Below, in pieces: positions 31,801 to 44,760 of a stretch of 64,000 nucleotides of DNA (the first letter of the stretch is position 1; each line of letters opens with the position of its first letter). The position numbers and the translations under genes are program-made. The notes under the pieces are model-generated. The model searched no databases. It was not told where the DNA came from and saw nothing but the letters and a program-made list of their open reading frames with translations. Source of the DNA: Schistocephalus solidus (taxonomy: Eukaryota > Platyhelminthes > Cestoda > Diphyllobothriidea > Diphyllobothriidae); NCBI GenBank assembly GCA_017591395.1, contig WEDG01001348.1:62001-126000 (forward strand), given 5' to 3'.

Positions 31801-34190
31801 AAGCATAGTATCTGTCCATTTATTAACGCTACTTTTAAAGTAGGCAACATGGTGCACATCCATTCCAACAGTTTATGAACACTTTGCGACATCGTCCTAA
31901 TAGGGTAGCGAAATGAGTGATTTTCCCTAGACGGCATGTAGAAAACGTGTTGATGGGGAACTTTGAATGCAAATTTAGGCGCAACCAGGCTTCAAAAGTA
32001 GTCGGCCACTGAAAACGCTTAAAGTATCAAATCTGACGAAGACGTACTTTTCTACCAATTGAGTACAAGGAAGGATATTTTCATTCATGTCCCCATTAAA
32101 TATGTTTGAATTTACAAATGTATCGAAAATGAAGGGAAAAAATTATCAGTAATTAAGTATTCATCTGTTAAAAAGGTGTAGCTTTTCAGGTGGCCGGAAA
32201 ACAGCTCGTTCAAAAGCTGGTATGCTGATATAATTGAAGTATCTTTGGATTAGGCTTCACGATAATTAATATAAGTACGCTATTTATGTAGTCTTTTAAA
32301 AACGAAAACGCTTCAGAATTTCGGCTAACATTTCATGAGATAGCACATCTATTGTTTATCCTTGAAGTTGGATTCACAGGAAACGTTTGCTGAAAATTTC
32401 TGACTCTTGGAACTATTAAAGGTGGTATGGTACAGTGTGAAACTGCTCCCTGCCCCCAGCATTCATAGATTTGATTAGGTATCCCACTCTACCATCCCAG
32501 AAACGCAATGGTGCCTCCACTTTTCCTGATCTTTTGATCCATGCACTGTAGACGTTTTATCTTTTGGCATTTTTCTCGCAATCATCCATCGCTTCCTAAG
32601 TTAATCTGTAGGTTTATTTCCGCCTACGCGTTTCCCGCTATTAGATAATTGAGTTGCATGTTCTTCTGCCACAGGGAGTCTGTTTATGGGTGAAATTATG
32701 GCTTTTTTACGTGGGCAACGATGTATCTATTGAAGCCAGGCATTGCAAGGAGCCTTTCGCTGTACTTTGCTTTGCTAGCTTCTATTTCACCGACACTTCG
32801 TAGGTACTTCGATTCGCACATAAGTCTGCAGAGGGGCAGAAAACGTCGCGTGTTATCCCGTCATTCACACATGGTACTGGTAACCTTCATCAATACGGTC
32901 CTTGACTCAAGAGGACACTAAACGAACATTTTCTGGGCAAACTACTAACAGAAACGTCTTTCAAAAGGCATCAGCACTAATGAGGCAAAACAAAGCAGAA
33001 AATTCCTCTTCCATCCATTGCCGGCCTCCTGTAGATTACATTTGCACAGTCAATACAAGGGAGCATGTATAAATGGCTGAAAAAGCTTCTATAAACAAAA
33101 ACACTCGAAATATTAAATGTGCTTTCAGAAGTTAGCTGAAGGTAAATTCGATAGAACTTAAAACCAATTCATTTTGCACTGGTTTGTGCTAATGATCATA
33201 ATGCCTTATGCTTCCTCTTCAACCAAGATAACATCAAATTTTTTGTTCCAATGTTAGATATTCCTCCACCCACCATCTCAGATATTTCTACCAATACAAG
33301 CCCTGATTCAGTCCTAGAATTAGTCAAGTCGTTTTTCAAAACCTCCACCAAAATACAGACTATAAGGACATGCACGAAATTTTGCACATAATACCGTAAG
33401 AAACCCAAGTATATTCATGCAATGGTTTATTCTGGCAATATTAGTTGAGAAGCATGCTTGTGGCCGCGGGCATTTTTGGTTCCACTTTTACTAACTGCAA
33501 TAAGTGAGTGGATTCCGTGAAGATTTTTTTTCTGAATCAACAACAAAGTCTTAACCTTACTGCCCGGCGCTATATTGTGAATATGCATGTAGACGCATAT
33601 TATCTTCTACCAAGGGAATTAATGGAAAATCTCCTGTTACCTAGCTGATTAGATAACAGGACTCTAAGTATATTTCTTTCCGCTCATAATAAAATATTAA
33701 ACCTATTGAACGAACCTATGCTTAACTTTAGAACTCAAACTGCTATTGAAAATTCCGTCTCGCATGATCACACTCGGACTGAACAGCCAATGGACAACCG
33801 CATGAGGCCTTTGAATAACAAGATAAACAGAGATTGTGGAATGAATAAATACTCATGTAGATTGTTAAGAGAAATATTTGCAGGGGGTACACCTTTTCCT
33901 CATGTTCAGGAACTTCGTGGGAATTCCTCGAGGGTTGTTGTTGTTTAGGAGGGTACTAGATCACTCTTACCCTAATCGGATTGGTGCGCGTCCATCCAAG
34001 CGGTGCACGTTCCTACTCACGCGCTGCCTGTTTTTCAGTGTCTCTAGCACAGAAAGGAATTTTTAGCTTCTTTTAGAGGCAAACTTCCAGTTGGGGTCTC
34101 TGTTCCCCTTTGAGCAACCTAGCCCTTTTCAGGATGGCTCTTTAGACACGGTCCGTTTTATTCCCCAGTTTCCCTTTGAGATCTTAGTCT
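31800..34190. other. Intron sequence, nothing recognised
   Basis: Several open frames of 60-95 codons occur on both strands without family resemblance. No repeat match seen. Confidence 0.45.
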
Positions 34191-34191
34191 C

Positions 34192-34192
<1 letters not shown>

Positions 34193-34283
<91 letters not shown>

Positions 34284-34304
34284 TTCTCTCTCTCTCTCTC
34301 TCTC
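34193..34304 (+). repeat. (TC)n microsatellite, about 110 bp
   Basis: Nearly pure CT dinucleotide run with two CTTT interruptions near 34275-34286. On the transcript of the host gene it is a polypyrimidine stretch. The Ser-Leu repeats read from it are artefacts of the repeat. Confidence 0.97.
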
Positions 34305-34799
34305 ATCTCATCTCCTGACACCTGCTAAAAACGCCTTTGAATAACTTCTCATGGGTACACTTGACTATTCGATGTCTTTTCGTAAAAAGGAAAATTTTTT
34401 TCCAACAAAACGGGCGTGTTTAGGTACGTCGGCTTTTCAGTATAACTCTAATCAGGTGCCTGATGTGCTCGGAGTTGCGTCTTGGTATTAGACTGTCAAG
34501 CACTAGAGTGACTAACTTTTCTCTTTGTTCAAACTTACGCATTCCTCGGTGTATGCTTACATTGTTTATATAATAACTCCCCTTGATAAGTATAATGAAC
34601 AATAACAAGCATTTAGTGTTTTTTCTTGTTAAAATGTTCACCGCGATCGAGCGGAGACGACAGCCTAAAGTGATTGTAAGGACTAGGCTGCCAGAAAGAC
34701 CTTGCAAAATATGAGAAAACCGTCGTACCCATGGTTCCGTACAAGGTAAGGTTATATGAACGTTCGGCGATTGATACATTATGGCACAGGAAGCATATG

Positions 34800-35700
34800 C
34801 GTCCTGTCTTTTTCAAGCGTCCACTTATCCTGTGCGTTTACTATGACGTTCACCTGTCTTTTTTCTTTCGCTACCGCTGAACGTCATGCGTTTTTCTATG
34901 GACTAGTCTCTTCTCTGAGTCGTATGTGTTTTGACCTGCTCCCCCGAATGGGAGGCGCCGATTCTATGCAATTGCTAAGACTGGACATGCTGGAGTATCC
35001 ATGGCGTCTTAACTATTGCTGAAGAATGTACTGCAAAATTTATACTGTACAGAGCGTCAGTCACCGGGCGTCCGAAGAGTGAAGTGAAGGAGGTGTAATG
35101 CAAGTCTGATGCGGTGTAAGCGAACTAGTGACGTGGTTATGGGCCTCGTCGCTGTGAAAGATCAAACTATCACATATGCGTCAGCCTTTGGAACAGCACT
35201 CTTTAATATAAGGGAACTGAAGACTATGCAGTCAAGACGTGCTAGAAAATCCAGAACGTAGAATTTACTACCCACTTATTCCGTTCTCATTTTACTAACC
35301 TGACACCACCATTTTGCTCTTTTCCAAAGCAACGGAAAGCTTCTTTTGCCTTGGATGCGCTGCGGCAGTGCAGACGCCTGCATCTTGCGTGTTTTGCCAA
35401 CGGCGCTTTCGGGGACTAGATTCCACTGCGCTGTTTTGTATCAATCGCCTTTTTCTTTCCTGTCGCTCAGGGTTACTCAAAATTGCACTCTACCGCTGCG
35501 CGCGTACGCACACGCGACAGCACTGGATTACCAATCAGATTCGTGCATTGAACGACGCAGTTATCCAAATTAGCATGGCACAAGGTCTTGCTGCAGTCGG
35601 CTTCGCCTTGAAGAGAGGGGCGCTGCTAAACACAAATAAAACCCAGCCAACTTAACCGCGCAGCATTGCAATGTACCCTTCGTGTCTACTGTTTTGTTTT
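34800..35700. other. Unrecognised, locally CpG-rich stretch
   Basis: Positions 35340-35530 are richer in CG than most of the intron and open on both strands (113 codons plus strand at 35314-35655, 61 codons minus at 35295-35480). No family resemblance. It could be part of an unclassified repeat. Confidence 0.35.
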
Positions 35701-35730
35701 GTCCCTTGTTCATGCGTCCACAGCATGGAC

Positions 35731-35922
35731 GAGCTTAGTTTTTCAAAGCGTTCACGTTGCTTTTGCTGTTCCGTTGCACAGTTACTGTTAGTTAAAGCAC
35801 TTCCAGTAGGGGTTTCTGTTCCCCTTTGTGCAACCTAGGCCTTTTCTGGATTACGAGCTTAGTTTCAAAGCGTTCACTTTGCTTTTGCAGTTCCGTTGCA
35901 CAGTTACTGTTAGTTAAAGCAC
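35731..35922 (+). repeat. Direct duplication of about 70 bp with a 54-base spacer
   Basis: Positions 35731-35800 and 35855-35922 both run from GAGCTTAG through CAAAGCGTTCAC to CAGTTACTGTTAGTTAAAGC and AC, with three to four differences. The spacer begins with TTCCAGTAGGGGTTTCTGTT, which also resembles 34086-34110 (TTCCAGTTGGGGTCTCTGTT), followed by CCCCTTTG in all cases. A small local duplication, possibly part of a longer dispersed repeat. Confidence 0.8.
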
Positions 35923-35929
35923 GCCCACT

Positions 35930-38440
35930 CCAAATAAGTCGTTTTCTTATTGTTGGGGGTTACGTTCTCTTGCCCACTGCGTCCTCAGGGGCATTAGATA
36001 TTTGACTTTGCTGACGTTAAATTCTCCAGAACTTGCTAAAGGAAGAAGGGATGAAACTCCTTCAGCATAGAAAAGATCTTTGTTGGTCTTTTAAAAGCGG
36101 ACCTGAAGATATCGTCACAGATTATGCTGGAAACAACGCAGAGCCAATAAGAACCACTGCTGCCCGGCCGAAAGTGACGGCGCATTGCTCTATGCTCTGA
36201 TGGAAACTAATCTGCCGACTTGTCGAGTTATCCGGTCATCTCCCCGTCCAATATCTTAATGCTGTCAAAAAACAAAGTTTTGCTCTGACGAGGACGAGCA
36301 AGTGACTATCAATAAGTGTTTGTCTTTCTGCTAGTTTACGTTCGTGCCTTCTCGTGTGGATCTACTTACTGGTCTTCCTAGTATAATTTCGTAGCCAGAG
36401 TCAAATTCCGTCCGGTAACTGAGATCGGATTTTTGAAAATTTTGTCGTTGTGCCTCAGTTGCGGGTTTCTGTTCTAGCTGCATAGCTCACACAAATTATT
36501 AGGATATCGTTTGGTTGAGAATAGCCTCCAGCGGAAGGGAACTTTAACTATTTTGTTGTCTGGCTCACTGCAGTTTGTCGCAACTCAACAGGGACGTTCT
36601 TATACAGTAGCCTTTATGGTAAATGAAGTGGTTAGCGTGAAAACTTTGAACGCTGGAGATATTCGTTTTTGGCTGCCCGTACTCTTTCGATTGACGATGA
36701 TGACCATTTAGTCGTCGACTTACCTTACCCAAAACTTTTACGAAGTTTTCAAAAGTCACTGACTCTGGTCAATCCCCGTGCTGTATCTGACAGGCAGGTG
36801 AATTTCCTGGGGCACGATGCCTGCTTCAAAGCAATGACATCGAAATTTTTGACGTCATTGCAGTTGCAAATCCCTCATCCAAGAAGCTGGCACTACTAAA
36901 GAAAACGACAGCGAATCTCCTCTAGGACGAATGGTAATGTTCAAATGGCAAATCTGCAGGTGCAACTTATTACAGGTTTCTAGCATTATGCCATCACGGG
37001 AGGCAATTTTCTGCCTGTGCGCCCTAATCCCCCGATCTATCGAGCCAGCCATTTTAGTTGTGCTCGGGCAAAAAACCTGTTACAAGTAATGTTTCGCAAG
37101 ACGATTCCGGGCACTGTCCGTGTCCCCGTTTTGCTGGGCCTGTGAAAAATGCCCCAACTACACACAAAACTTCAGTCGACCACGACCAGTTGCCTTCCCC
37201 TAGTTCTCTCTCTCTCTCCCCCGACGCTCTATCACAGTGTCGGACTGACTCACGCCTGCGCGTACTAGTGCACGGACAGTGTGAATCACCACCCGTCTGC
37301 GCTTTCGTGTGCCTTCTCGAGACCCCAGCCAAGCAGGGAGTGGTGGTGATAGTGAAATTGCTGAAACCATTGGCACGCGGCCTTTTACAAAACGCTCTAC
37401 TCCGCAGGATTGTGCATGCTTAGGGCAGGCCATGAACTGCTTCTCGTGTTTTGGCGACCGCGGCACTGCTGTTTCGCTGGCATCGCCCAACGTACGGCTC
37501 ACGCAGTCATGCGTGCAGAACGCGAGCAGCCCTTGCTAATTCTCTCTCTCTCTCGTAACCAATGCCCACTCAACTGGGGGTGTTATTTCCTTCAGGCGTA
37601 TGGCTCACTATTGCGGGGGCGGCGAGTGCTGCGCTCGTACAGCCTTGAATTAAGTTATCTCACATTTCCAAGTTCATGGTAGTGAGTGGCATCATCAATT
37701 CATTTGTTGATTCAAACCGCCCTACATGAAGGAGGTGTACTTCGGCAGTGATGATGGTGTAATATATGAGAGGGTCATACTATAGCGGGATTCCTAGTTA
37801 AGCATACCCTTCAAACTGTTGTTACGATAATTTTGTGTTGGAGTGGTGCAACGTAAAGATGTGATAGCATCACGATATCTACTCCGCACTATGGTCTCTT
37901 AATAGAGGAAACACCTCGCCGCAATTGCAGTTGGTCACCTATGTTCATGAACAAGACTATCCGTAGACAGCATGTGTCAGTGTGGACGTGCAGAAGAAAG
38001 GGTTGCCAGTCGGTTCAATAACCAAAAAGGGGAATGAATTCTTCCATCATTGTGATTTCTAACGGAAGACTCCACTGTAATTGGAAGCGCTGGGAAATTT
38101 AATAAAATGGAGCAACACAATGCCACTGGAGGGCGTGCCAAAGCTTACAGGTAGATCTCCAACTACTGCGGTTGACTGGTCGAATTACTGCCGGGGAGTC
38201 TGTCGCTAGGATTGGAATGCTAAATGGACTCATGCTTTCGTAAAACCGAGTTTTCTACAATCCTTTGTTGGTCTTATCGTTAGAAGCGACTTGAATCAGA
38301 TGCTTGTTGTCGACCTCTGTCTTTGAGTCACCTTTAAAAGTTTTGCTTTGCTCCGTTAAAAGGAGATAGATGACTCTACTGATGCCTTGAATAAAGTAAA
38401 ATAATTTAGCGTGGCGTCACCGGTTACCTAGAGTTTCACG
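35930..38440. other. Intron sequence with short CT runs, nothing recognised
   Basis: Short (CT)n runs at about 37205-37218 and 37541-37553. A 121-codon plus-strand frame at 37058-37423 and its antisense shadows have no family resemblance and lie in GC-richer sequence. Confidence 0.4.
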
Positions 38441-38444
38441 CTAA

Positions 38445-38765
38445 TACACTACTGAAAATGACGAGGGAAACTGGAACAACCATTTCTGGTTTGTTAGCGG
38501 TCATCAACACGCCATTTCCAACCCCAGGTGTTGGAACACCTGAGGCTCAAACTCGTGACCTCGTGGTTAGAAGACCAGCGCCCTAACCATTGAGCCATGG
38601 GTTCGCTGTCCTGTCGATTGCAATCAGGTATATTAATAATAGTGCTGGGACGCTCATCGAACTCGTTACGGTAACCCTCACCCCGTTGTGCCGTAGGGGC
38701 TCCACCACAAGCCCGGCCAGCAAGCGCTCACCGGCTAGTGTATTATAAGCCGAAATTACATTACC
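38445..38765 (-). mobile_element. tRNA-derived SINE, copy 1 (diverged)
   Basis: On the minus strand the order is a GC-rich leader (reverse complement of 38640-38765, with ACTAGCCGGTGAGCGCTTGC), then a tRNA-like body with A-box-like TGGCTCAATGGTTAGGGCG at about 38581-38599, then a weak B-box-like segment (GAGTTTGAGCCTC at 38545-38557), then a tail near 38455-38525. The same order is found in the copies at 44.8, 59.7 and 60.5 kb. The body lies between TGACGAGGG and CCTGTCGATTG, degraded forms of the ACCGACAAA-type borders. Confidence 0.75.
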
Positions 38766-38769
38766 GGCA

Positions 38770-41700
38770 CAACGGGATGGGTGCGTCCCGTAATGCGACC
38801 GATGAGACTCTCATTACCACAGTTTCCAGATATTCTATTACCGGTCAATTATCATTGACTCTCTGAATGGGTGCTCTCCTCAAGCATTGATGTGACGTCG
38901 CAACGTATCTTTGTAACTTATCGGGAACGCCGGTCTGCAGTTGCTGTGATTACTTTTTACTAATCCAGTGAACTTCATTAGTCTTGCAAATCTACGACAT
39001 TCTGGGGCTCTGTCCATGGAGAATGAATTTCCATTTTGACTGACGTCACTTTACGCCTTGAAGCTTGTGAGTGGGTTAGTTCAGAACTTCGTCAGAATGA
39101 AATTTCTCCGTGGTTAGGTCCGGAATTTCAGTCTAGGCAGAACGTCCCTATATGCGGTTGACCACAGTGTGGATCTCTCTGTAAGCTAGCCAGTGAGAGC
39201 AATGAGCGAATCATAGTGTATGTGGATTGTCAAAGCACTTCGAATGTACGCCTCATTTTCGATAATAAGGTATGTCATAGTTGTGATTATTACTTTAACC
39301 TACTACAGGGTTTTTCAAAACTTGTTTGTTTGCCTCACACTGCAACTATATTTTGGGAGTCAGACAACGCGTTTGGCAGATGATCGGTCTGTGGAAGGCA
39401 TGTGAATCGAGTACTAAGTTGCCGGATATCCGGGTGAACCCAGCACCTGGGTTTGAGCATACTTCTTTCTCAGACATTTACCTGGGGCACGTTTGTATCA
39501 CACGCGTAAAGCGGAAGCTCTGGCGACGTCAGTCACTGCGCCAAATCCCGTAATCCGTTTACGGAAAAGCTCCAACGGGTCACTATAACATTTGATGGGT
39601 CGGAGATACGGAGAGTGCCGATACTGGAGAAGTGAAATTTTAGCTTTTACCTGTGCAGTCTGTATGGTGTATCGGGTGAATCCTTTATAGACTTTTGGCT
39701 GCCGGTTGGCAGTCTAATTAATACTACGCTGGTAAAAGTCACCCAAATATTCATATGAACTTTCAGTCTAGTCTATAAACCTCCAAATACACTAATTTAA
39801 TCCAAGTTAGCGATTAATTTCTGAGAAAAGTAAATCACTTTTATCTCAAAGCTGGAATATATTCCAGAAAGTACATTAGGAACGCTGGGGGATCCACTGG
39901 CTTGGAAGGTTGCTAAATGACCGTGTAACTCCGGCCCTTTCAGAACTCACGGTCAGGCTATATTGGCTGCTTCACCTGACACTCATGACACCTAGTCAGC
40001 GACGGTTACAAGAACTGGAAATTCACCGGAGTGATAATGATCTTTCTCAGTGTAAAAATGCTCCATTATCTTCCGAGAAGACGATGATTTTGAAGGAGGC
40101 ATATAATATAAGATTTAAACTTTAAAAAATGCAAGCTTAACTCATACATTAACTGAAACCGACTAACCTAAACCAACAAATTGCCTTGTTGAGAACGTTT
40201 TAAAGACATTTTAAACATCCCTGTTTGAGGAGATGTTAGTTCGCTTTTCCGTCAGAAAGCCTATATGTCAAAAAGACAAAAGTGTAACTTCTGTCTTGCA
40301 ACGAAAATAACATCTGGCACCACGTTCTTAAAGCTACCGTTTACTTTCCCAAATACTGTGACGTACAACATTTTTATCTGAATTCCATCACTTCTTGTGG
40401 GTGATTGGGTATACATTTTGTCCGTCTCGGATGTAAGTTCTCCCAAGTACACTTCACATTTTTAAAGGTCATCGCAGCCCCAAACAGGTATGAGACCTAA
40501 TATGCTTTTTCCCTTAACGGAACAGTAACCACCAACTTGCCGGAAAAGTTTTTAGAACTCCAGATTTAACGAGAAACGTTGCAACGCAAGGTTCTCCAAG
40601 GTAATGTGGCGCAAACTGTCTGTTAAGTTATGAATCCAGAAATTTATTAAGTGCTTAATGTATCCTTCAAAAACAACAACAGACTTAGTTGAAATGAAGC
40701 TTTGACTTTTCCGCAGTGGGATTTCCGCGCGTTTTACATTACTTTATTTTGCATTTACGAAGTAAATCCAAAACGTTTGGATGACTTTTCGCTTAAAAAA
40801 CATACTCGGCCAACTACATTGTGTCGTTAAATATGTTTTCCGTTCTGTAAACTGCGAACAAAAAAGTTTCCCCAAGACTGCTTTATTACAGGGCGTACAA
40901 CATACGAATTTGCGGGCTTTGAGGTGTCTTGACACTGACCGAGAGGATAAAAAATGGCATTTATCGATACCCTGCCTGCCGTGTACTGAAATTTCTGGGA
41001 GTGTACGCTTATAAACTCCCAGTATGAAAGTTGGAAATGTCCCATGTTTGTCATCTGCCCATTCCGGAAATTTTCTGAGGGCAAAAGATTTTTGCATTTT
41101 CGGTCCCACTAAGTCTTCTCTTCAGCTTGCTGACCTCTCGAGTGTCGGTCCACAATATTATAATTGAAGAAGGCCTGAAGTTTTTCTGGTCATTTATCCA
41201 GTAATTATCCTAAGGATGTCCGTAAGAAGGATATAAATTAATAGCGGGTTACAAGTGATCCGCAAACCCACTTTCCTAAATATCGGGAGTAAACATATGT
41301 GCACAGTCTCTGTCGTAGTGATCATCTATCCCGCCTTCAGCTTCAGTTATATCCTCCCTACACAATTTTCCTTTGTAACTCCCCCACCCCTTCCTTACTA
41401 AAGCGTTTGAGGCCGTGTTTCACTCTCGCAATGGGTGCCATTCTATGTGGGTCACAAACAAACCTAAAAGCAGTCCTCTGGGGAGCTCATTTTGACGACA
41501 AAAAAGCTTGAAGCCAAATCGGAGTAACGCATTTTATGCATCAAGCAGGCGAAGGGCGGCACCCGTTTTAGCGCGACCGTTGGTAGGATTTCAAATTGAA
41601 GGCCCTTAAACTGCTAACCTGTCCCCATATTTGTGACTGGCAGCCGCTCAGCTAGAAATAGTGTCGTCTGTTAATGAGGTCACCGTAGCTTGCTCCACCG

Positions 41701-43990
41701 TTGAAGAGGTTACGCACCTAAGTATTCGGATATGAACATACTGAGCTTTTCTGGTGGACCTAAATGTGTTACCCACAAAATTCCGTCAGTATTTACGGCG
41801 GCGCCTTCTCGAGGTAACGATGGATCGGGTCTATTAGGTTTTCAAATATCTGGAGCCCAATGACATGAAGTAGACACCGGAGCGGAGTTGCTTTCAAATA
41901 CTCGTCCACATTTTCTGCGTTGACTAAACTGAGCGATAATAACCGAATAAATCCAGGACACGTGCTGGTGGTGTTCCAGGGGTGATCAAAAATGGCGCTA
42001 ACAAGATTGACTGCGAAGGGGCGATTTGTAGTAAGAAGGAAGGCCCCCGGTTTCCGTATTTACTCAATCCGAACTCAAATGGCTTTTCACTCAGGACTGC
42101 CTTGTTTTATTTTCTAAGAGCCCGGCTTGAGCTGTTAGTAGCTCCCGTTTAATCATGCGGTAGTTAACCACTATCAGTAGGTTGTAGCAAACAGGGTTTT
42201 GTCCACGCGAGAACCGAACGCTCAATCCCATAGGAAATGAAATCGACTTAATGAGATCTCCTCTCTTCGTAGGTTCTCCTTACTTTCATCAACGTGACAT
42301 CCTTCTCATTCCTCGGGGAGTCGGGTTTTGTTTTAGTTGCTTTGAAGCATCCTAGACCTGCAGAATATTATTCAACTTTCGCAACTCAAAGATATATTGA
42401 GGCCAGGTGTTCTTACCTACCCTACCTTCTGATTTATTCGGGATGACTCGGCTCCTGGAGCCAGCGTACACAGAAAGGTGGGTCGATAGTCGAAGTCTAC
42501 AGCGCGACGAGTATATTCCTGCTATAAGTGTATAGAACCTCTGTAATTATTCGGTTATCAATATGGGCTCTAATGAAATGTGCATTTCCTTATCATATAA
42601 GAGTGTTATTTACGTAGCTGGGAAATGAATACAGGCGTTAAACTCAGTTCAACATTGGACCTGGACTTTAACATACCCGAGGTTTAGCTATTTTGCCAGC
42701 TGTCAACGGCAGATAAGCCTGAAGTGCCAATTCTGATCTTCCTTGTTTTTGTTGTTAATTCGAATCTGGACATTGTAATTATCGTTTTAACCTGCGAGAT
42801 CAGTCATTATCGGAAGACGGTACATTTGCACCTCGCCTGAGCCTCCACTTCAGAATAGTATGGTTTCTACCTTACCATCGTACATCTTATGTTTTCTTTT
42901 CGCAATTTCGTTCATCCTAGCTTTGCATTTAAGTGAAGTTTACATGTCTTCTTGTCAATCGCTCCATTACCTGGAGTGATATATCTCCTTCCGCGGCCTT
43001 TGGTTGATTTTACAATCCTTGTTCATTCCCTACTGTTTGTAAGCGCGAGGTGCCTGCCAGTCATCAAGGTGGGGTTTCGCTGGGCTGGTAAAATCACAGT
43101 GCGCCCTCAATATTTCACCGCGATTTGGCCTGTATTTGCCGAAAACTGCAGACATAACCTGAATTTTATTGTTTTCTGGCGCGTGCATGGGCACGACGGT
43201 GATGCACCACCATGGCTCGGGAGACCATTGGCATCTGTTGACCCAACGTAACCATTCGTCCCAAGTTTACTAGAGCTCGATAGTTCCCAACGCCTGCCGT
43301 TAACGTGGGCAGTTGCCAAAAGCTTTAACTCCATTAGTGTCTTGGTAGGCTGCAACTTGTTCAAGCCAAGTAGAAAGTAAGTCGAATAAACTGGCAGTAT
43401 TTTTGCAAGTGCGCTGTTCAGATCATTAAAAATAACCTCGAACGATGCACACTATGCCGTCCGACTATCAAAGCAAACGCCGATTAACTGCTGCTGCTGC
43501 TCGCTCGCCTCTACTGGGATTGGTTGTCAGGCCATGACGTCGCATCGTAGGTAATCAGCGTAACCGCTCTAGTCAAAATGAACTTCGCGACGGCGCCGCC
43601 CTAAGGGCGTTGTGTTTACATGCCACTGATCAGGTGGACCAGCTGGTATCAAGCTCGCAACTGGTCTTCTATGCTGAGCCCATAGAGGTACTCTCTCACG
43701 TCGATCTTGTCCTGCGCAGGTTGAGCTTATGACTTCCAAAACAAACCCGACTGGCCCTTTGCTGCTTTCGAGGAGACTGTAATTTAGCCTGGCCAATGCG
43801 CACAGCCACAACCACAAATGAACCTTCGCACTCGCTCAGTTTGGCTAGTGTCCGCATTAAGTTCGAACTGTGACTCACTAAGCGTCTAATTAAGTAGTCC
43901 TCGTCCAAAATCCTGTTCATTGAACAGGGACAAGAGCCCTGCTATCGTCAAGCCTACGACCGAGACGAATAGTGTGCTTGGGCGTTCCAC
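38770..43990. other. Intron sequence, nothing recognised
   Basis: Scattered short frames on both strands (for example 40744-41109 minus, 42952-43251 plus) have no family resemblance. No long tandem repeat and no repeat family I could match, except weak similarity of 43236-43275 to the element near 31.75 kb. Confidence 0.4.
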
Positions 43991-43998
43991 TGCCCGTT

Positions 43999-44257
43999 CA
44001 TATATATATATATATATATATATATGTTGAAGATCAGAGATAGTATGCATTCCGAGCTGATATAATGAAAAAAGGGAAGAGGTTCTTCGGAAAATGCGAG
44101 TTTTACTCGTGAATTTTCGAGCTGGTTACACCTGTCAGCCTGTCTAGTGCGACATTCTAACACTCACTTTTATTTATTTCGTCTGACGACGTGTTGGTGT
44201 AACCAGCTCGAAAATTCACGAGTATAACTTGCATTTTCCGAAGAAACTCTTCCCTTT

Positions 44258-44327
<70 letters not shown>
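43999..44327. repeat. Two (TA)n tracts flanking a 67-bp-arm inverted repeat
   Basis: A (TA)n run at 43999-44025 and another at about 44263-44327 flank an inverted repeat: 44066-44132 is the reverse complement of 44196-44262 with few mismatches, loop 63 bases. Arms run from TGAAAAAAGGGAAGAGGTTC to GAGCTGGTTACACC. Its outer right end meets the (TA)n directly. It looks like a small foldback or MITE-like element inserted in, or expanding, TA repeats. Confidence 0.85.
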
Positions 44328-44329
<2 letters not shown>

Positions 44330-44580
44330 CAAAGACGTTATACCGTTCTTCCGACATAGATACTAGCTAAAAGCCCAGACACGTGTTTCGCCGATGTTTC
44401 TGCTGCTGTTTGACACAGCAACGAGGGGTTCGGCTCCTCAGTGGGTCCCCCAGCGTTCTCTATGCGGTTTCTGGTATATGGACTCCAGAGAATAATCGGG
44501 GAAATAATTTCTGAAATTATTAAGTGCAGGACATGGAGTCAGGTGATTCGGACATGACTTTTTAGGGTCAGACCCGAAAT
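44328..44580 (+). repeat. (TA)n-associated repeat family, copy 1
   Basis: It begins directly at the end of the (TA)n run with GACAAAGACGTTATACCGTT. It continues through CAGACACGTGTTTCGCCGAT, AACGAGGGGTTCGGCTCCTC, then ACTCCAGAGAATAATC, to GGTGATTCGGACATGACTTT. Copies: 44680-44738 (start only), 54702-54931 (full length, opposite orientation, (TA)n on both sides) and 60773-60893 (first half). Non-coding. Copies keep their left end against (TA)n, so this end is a defined element terminus. Confidence 0.85.
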
Positions 44581-44679
44581 TTCAATGAACATTTGGGTCG
44601 AAGACAATCAACCACTGTGGAATAACCACGTAATGCCCATTCTACAAACAAGTAGTACTACAAGTAGTATGAATCTTAT

Positions 44680-44760
44680 ATGACAAAGACGTTATACCGT
44701 TCTTCCGACATAGATACTAGCTAAAAGCCCAGACATATATTTATATATATATATATATTA
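44680..44760 (+). repeat. (TA)n-associated repeat family, 5' fragment with (TA)n
   Basis: GACAAAGACGTTATACCGTT to AAAAGCCCAGACA, then a TA run (about 44735-44759) that leads straight into the next SINE. It is the first 60 bases of the family, cut at CAGACA. Confidence 0.8.

Noticed and set aside
37058..37682. Overlapping frames of 76-121 codons on both strands in a GC-richer patch
   Set aside because: None has a motif or splice support. Openness on both strands fits base composition.
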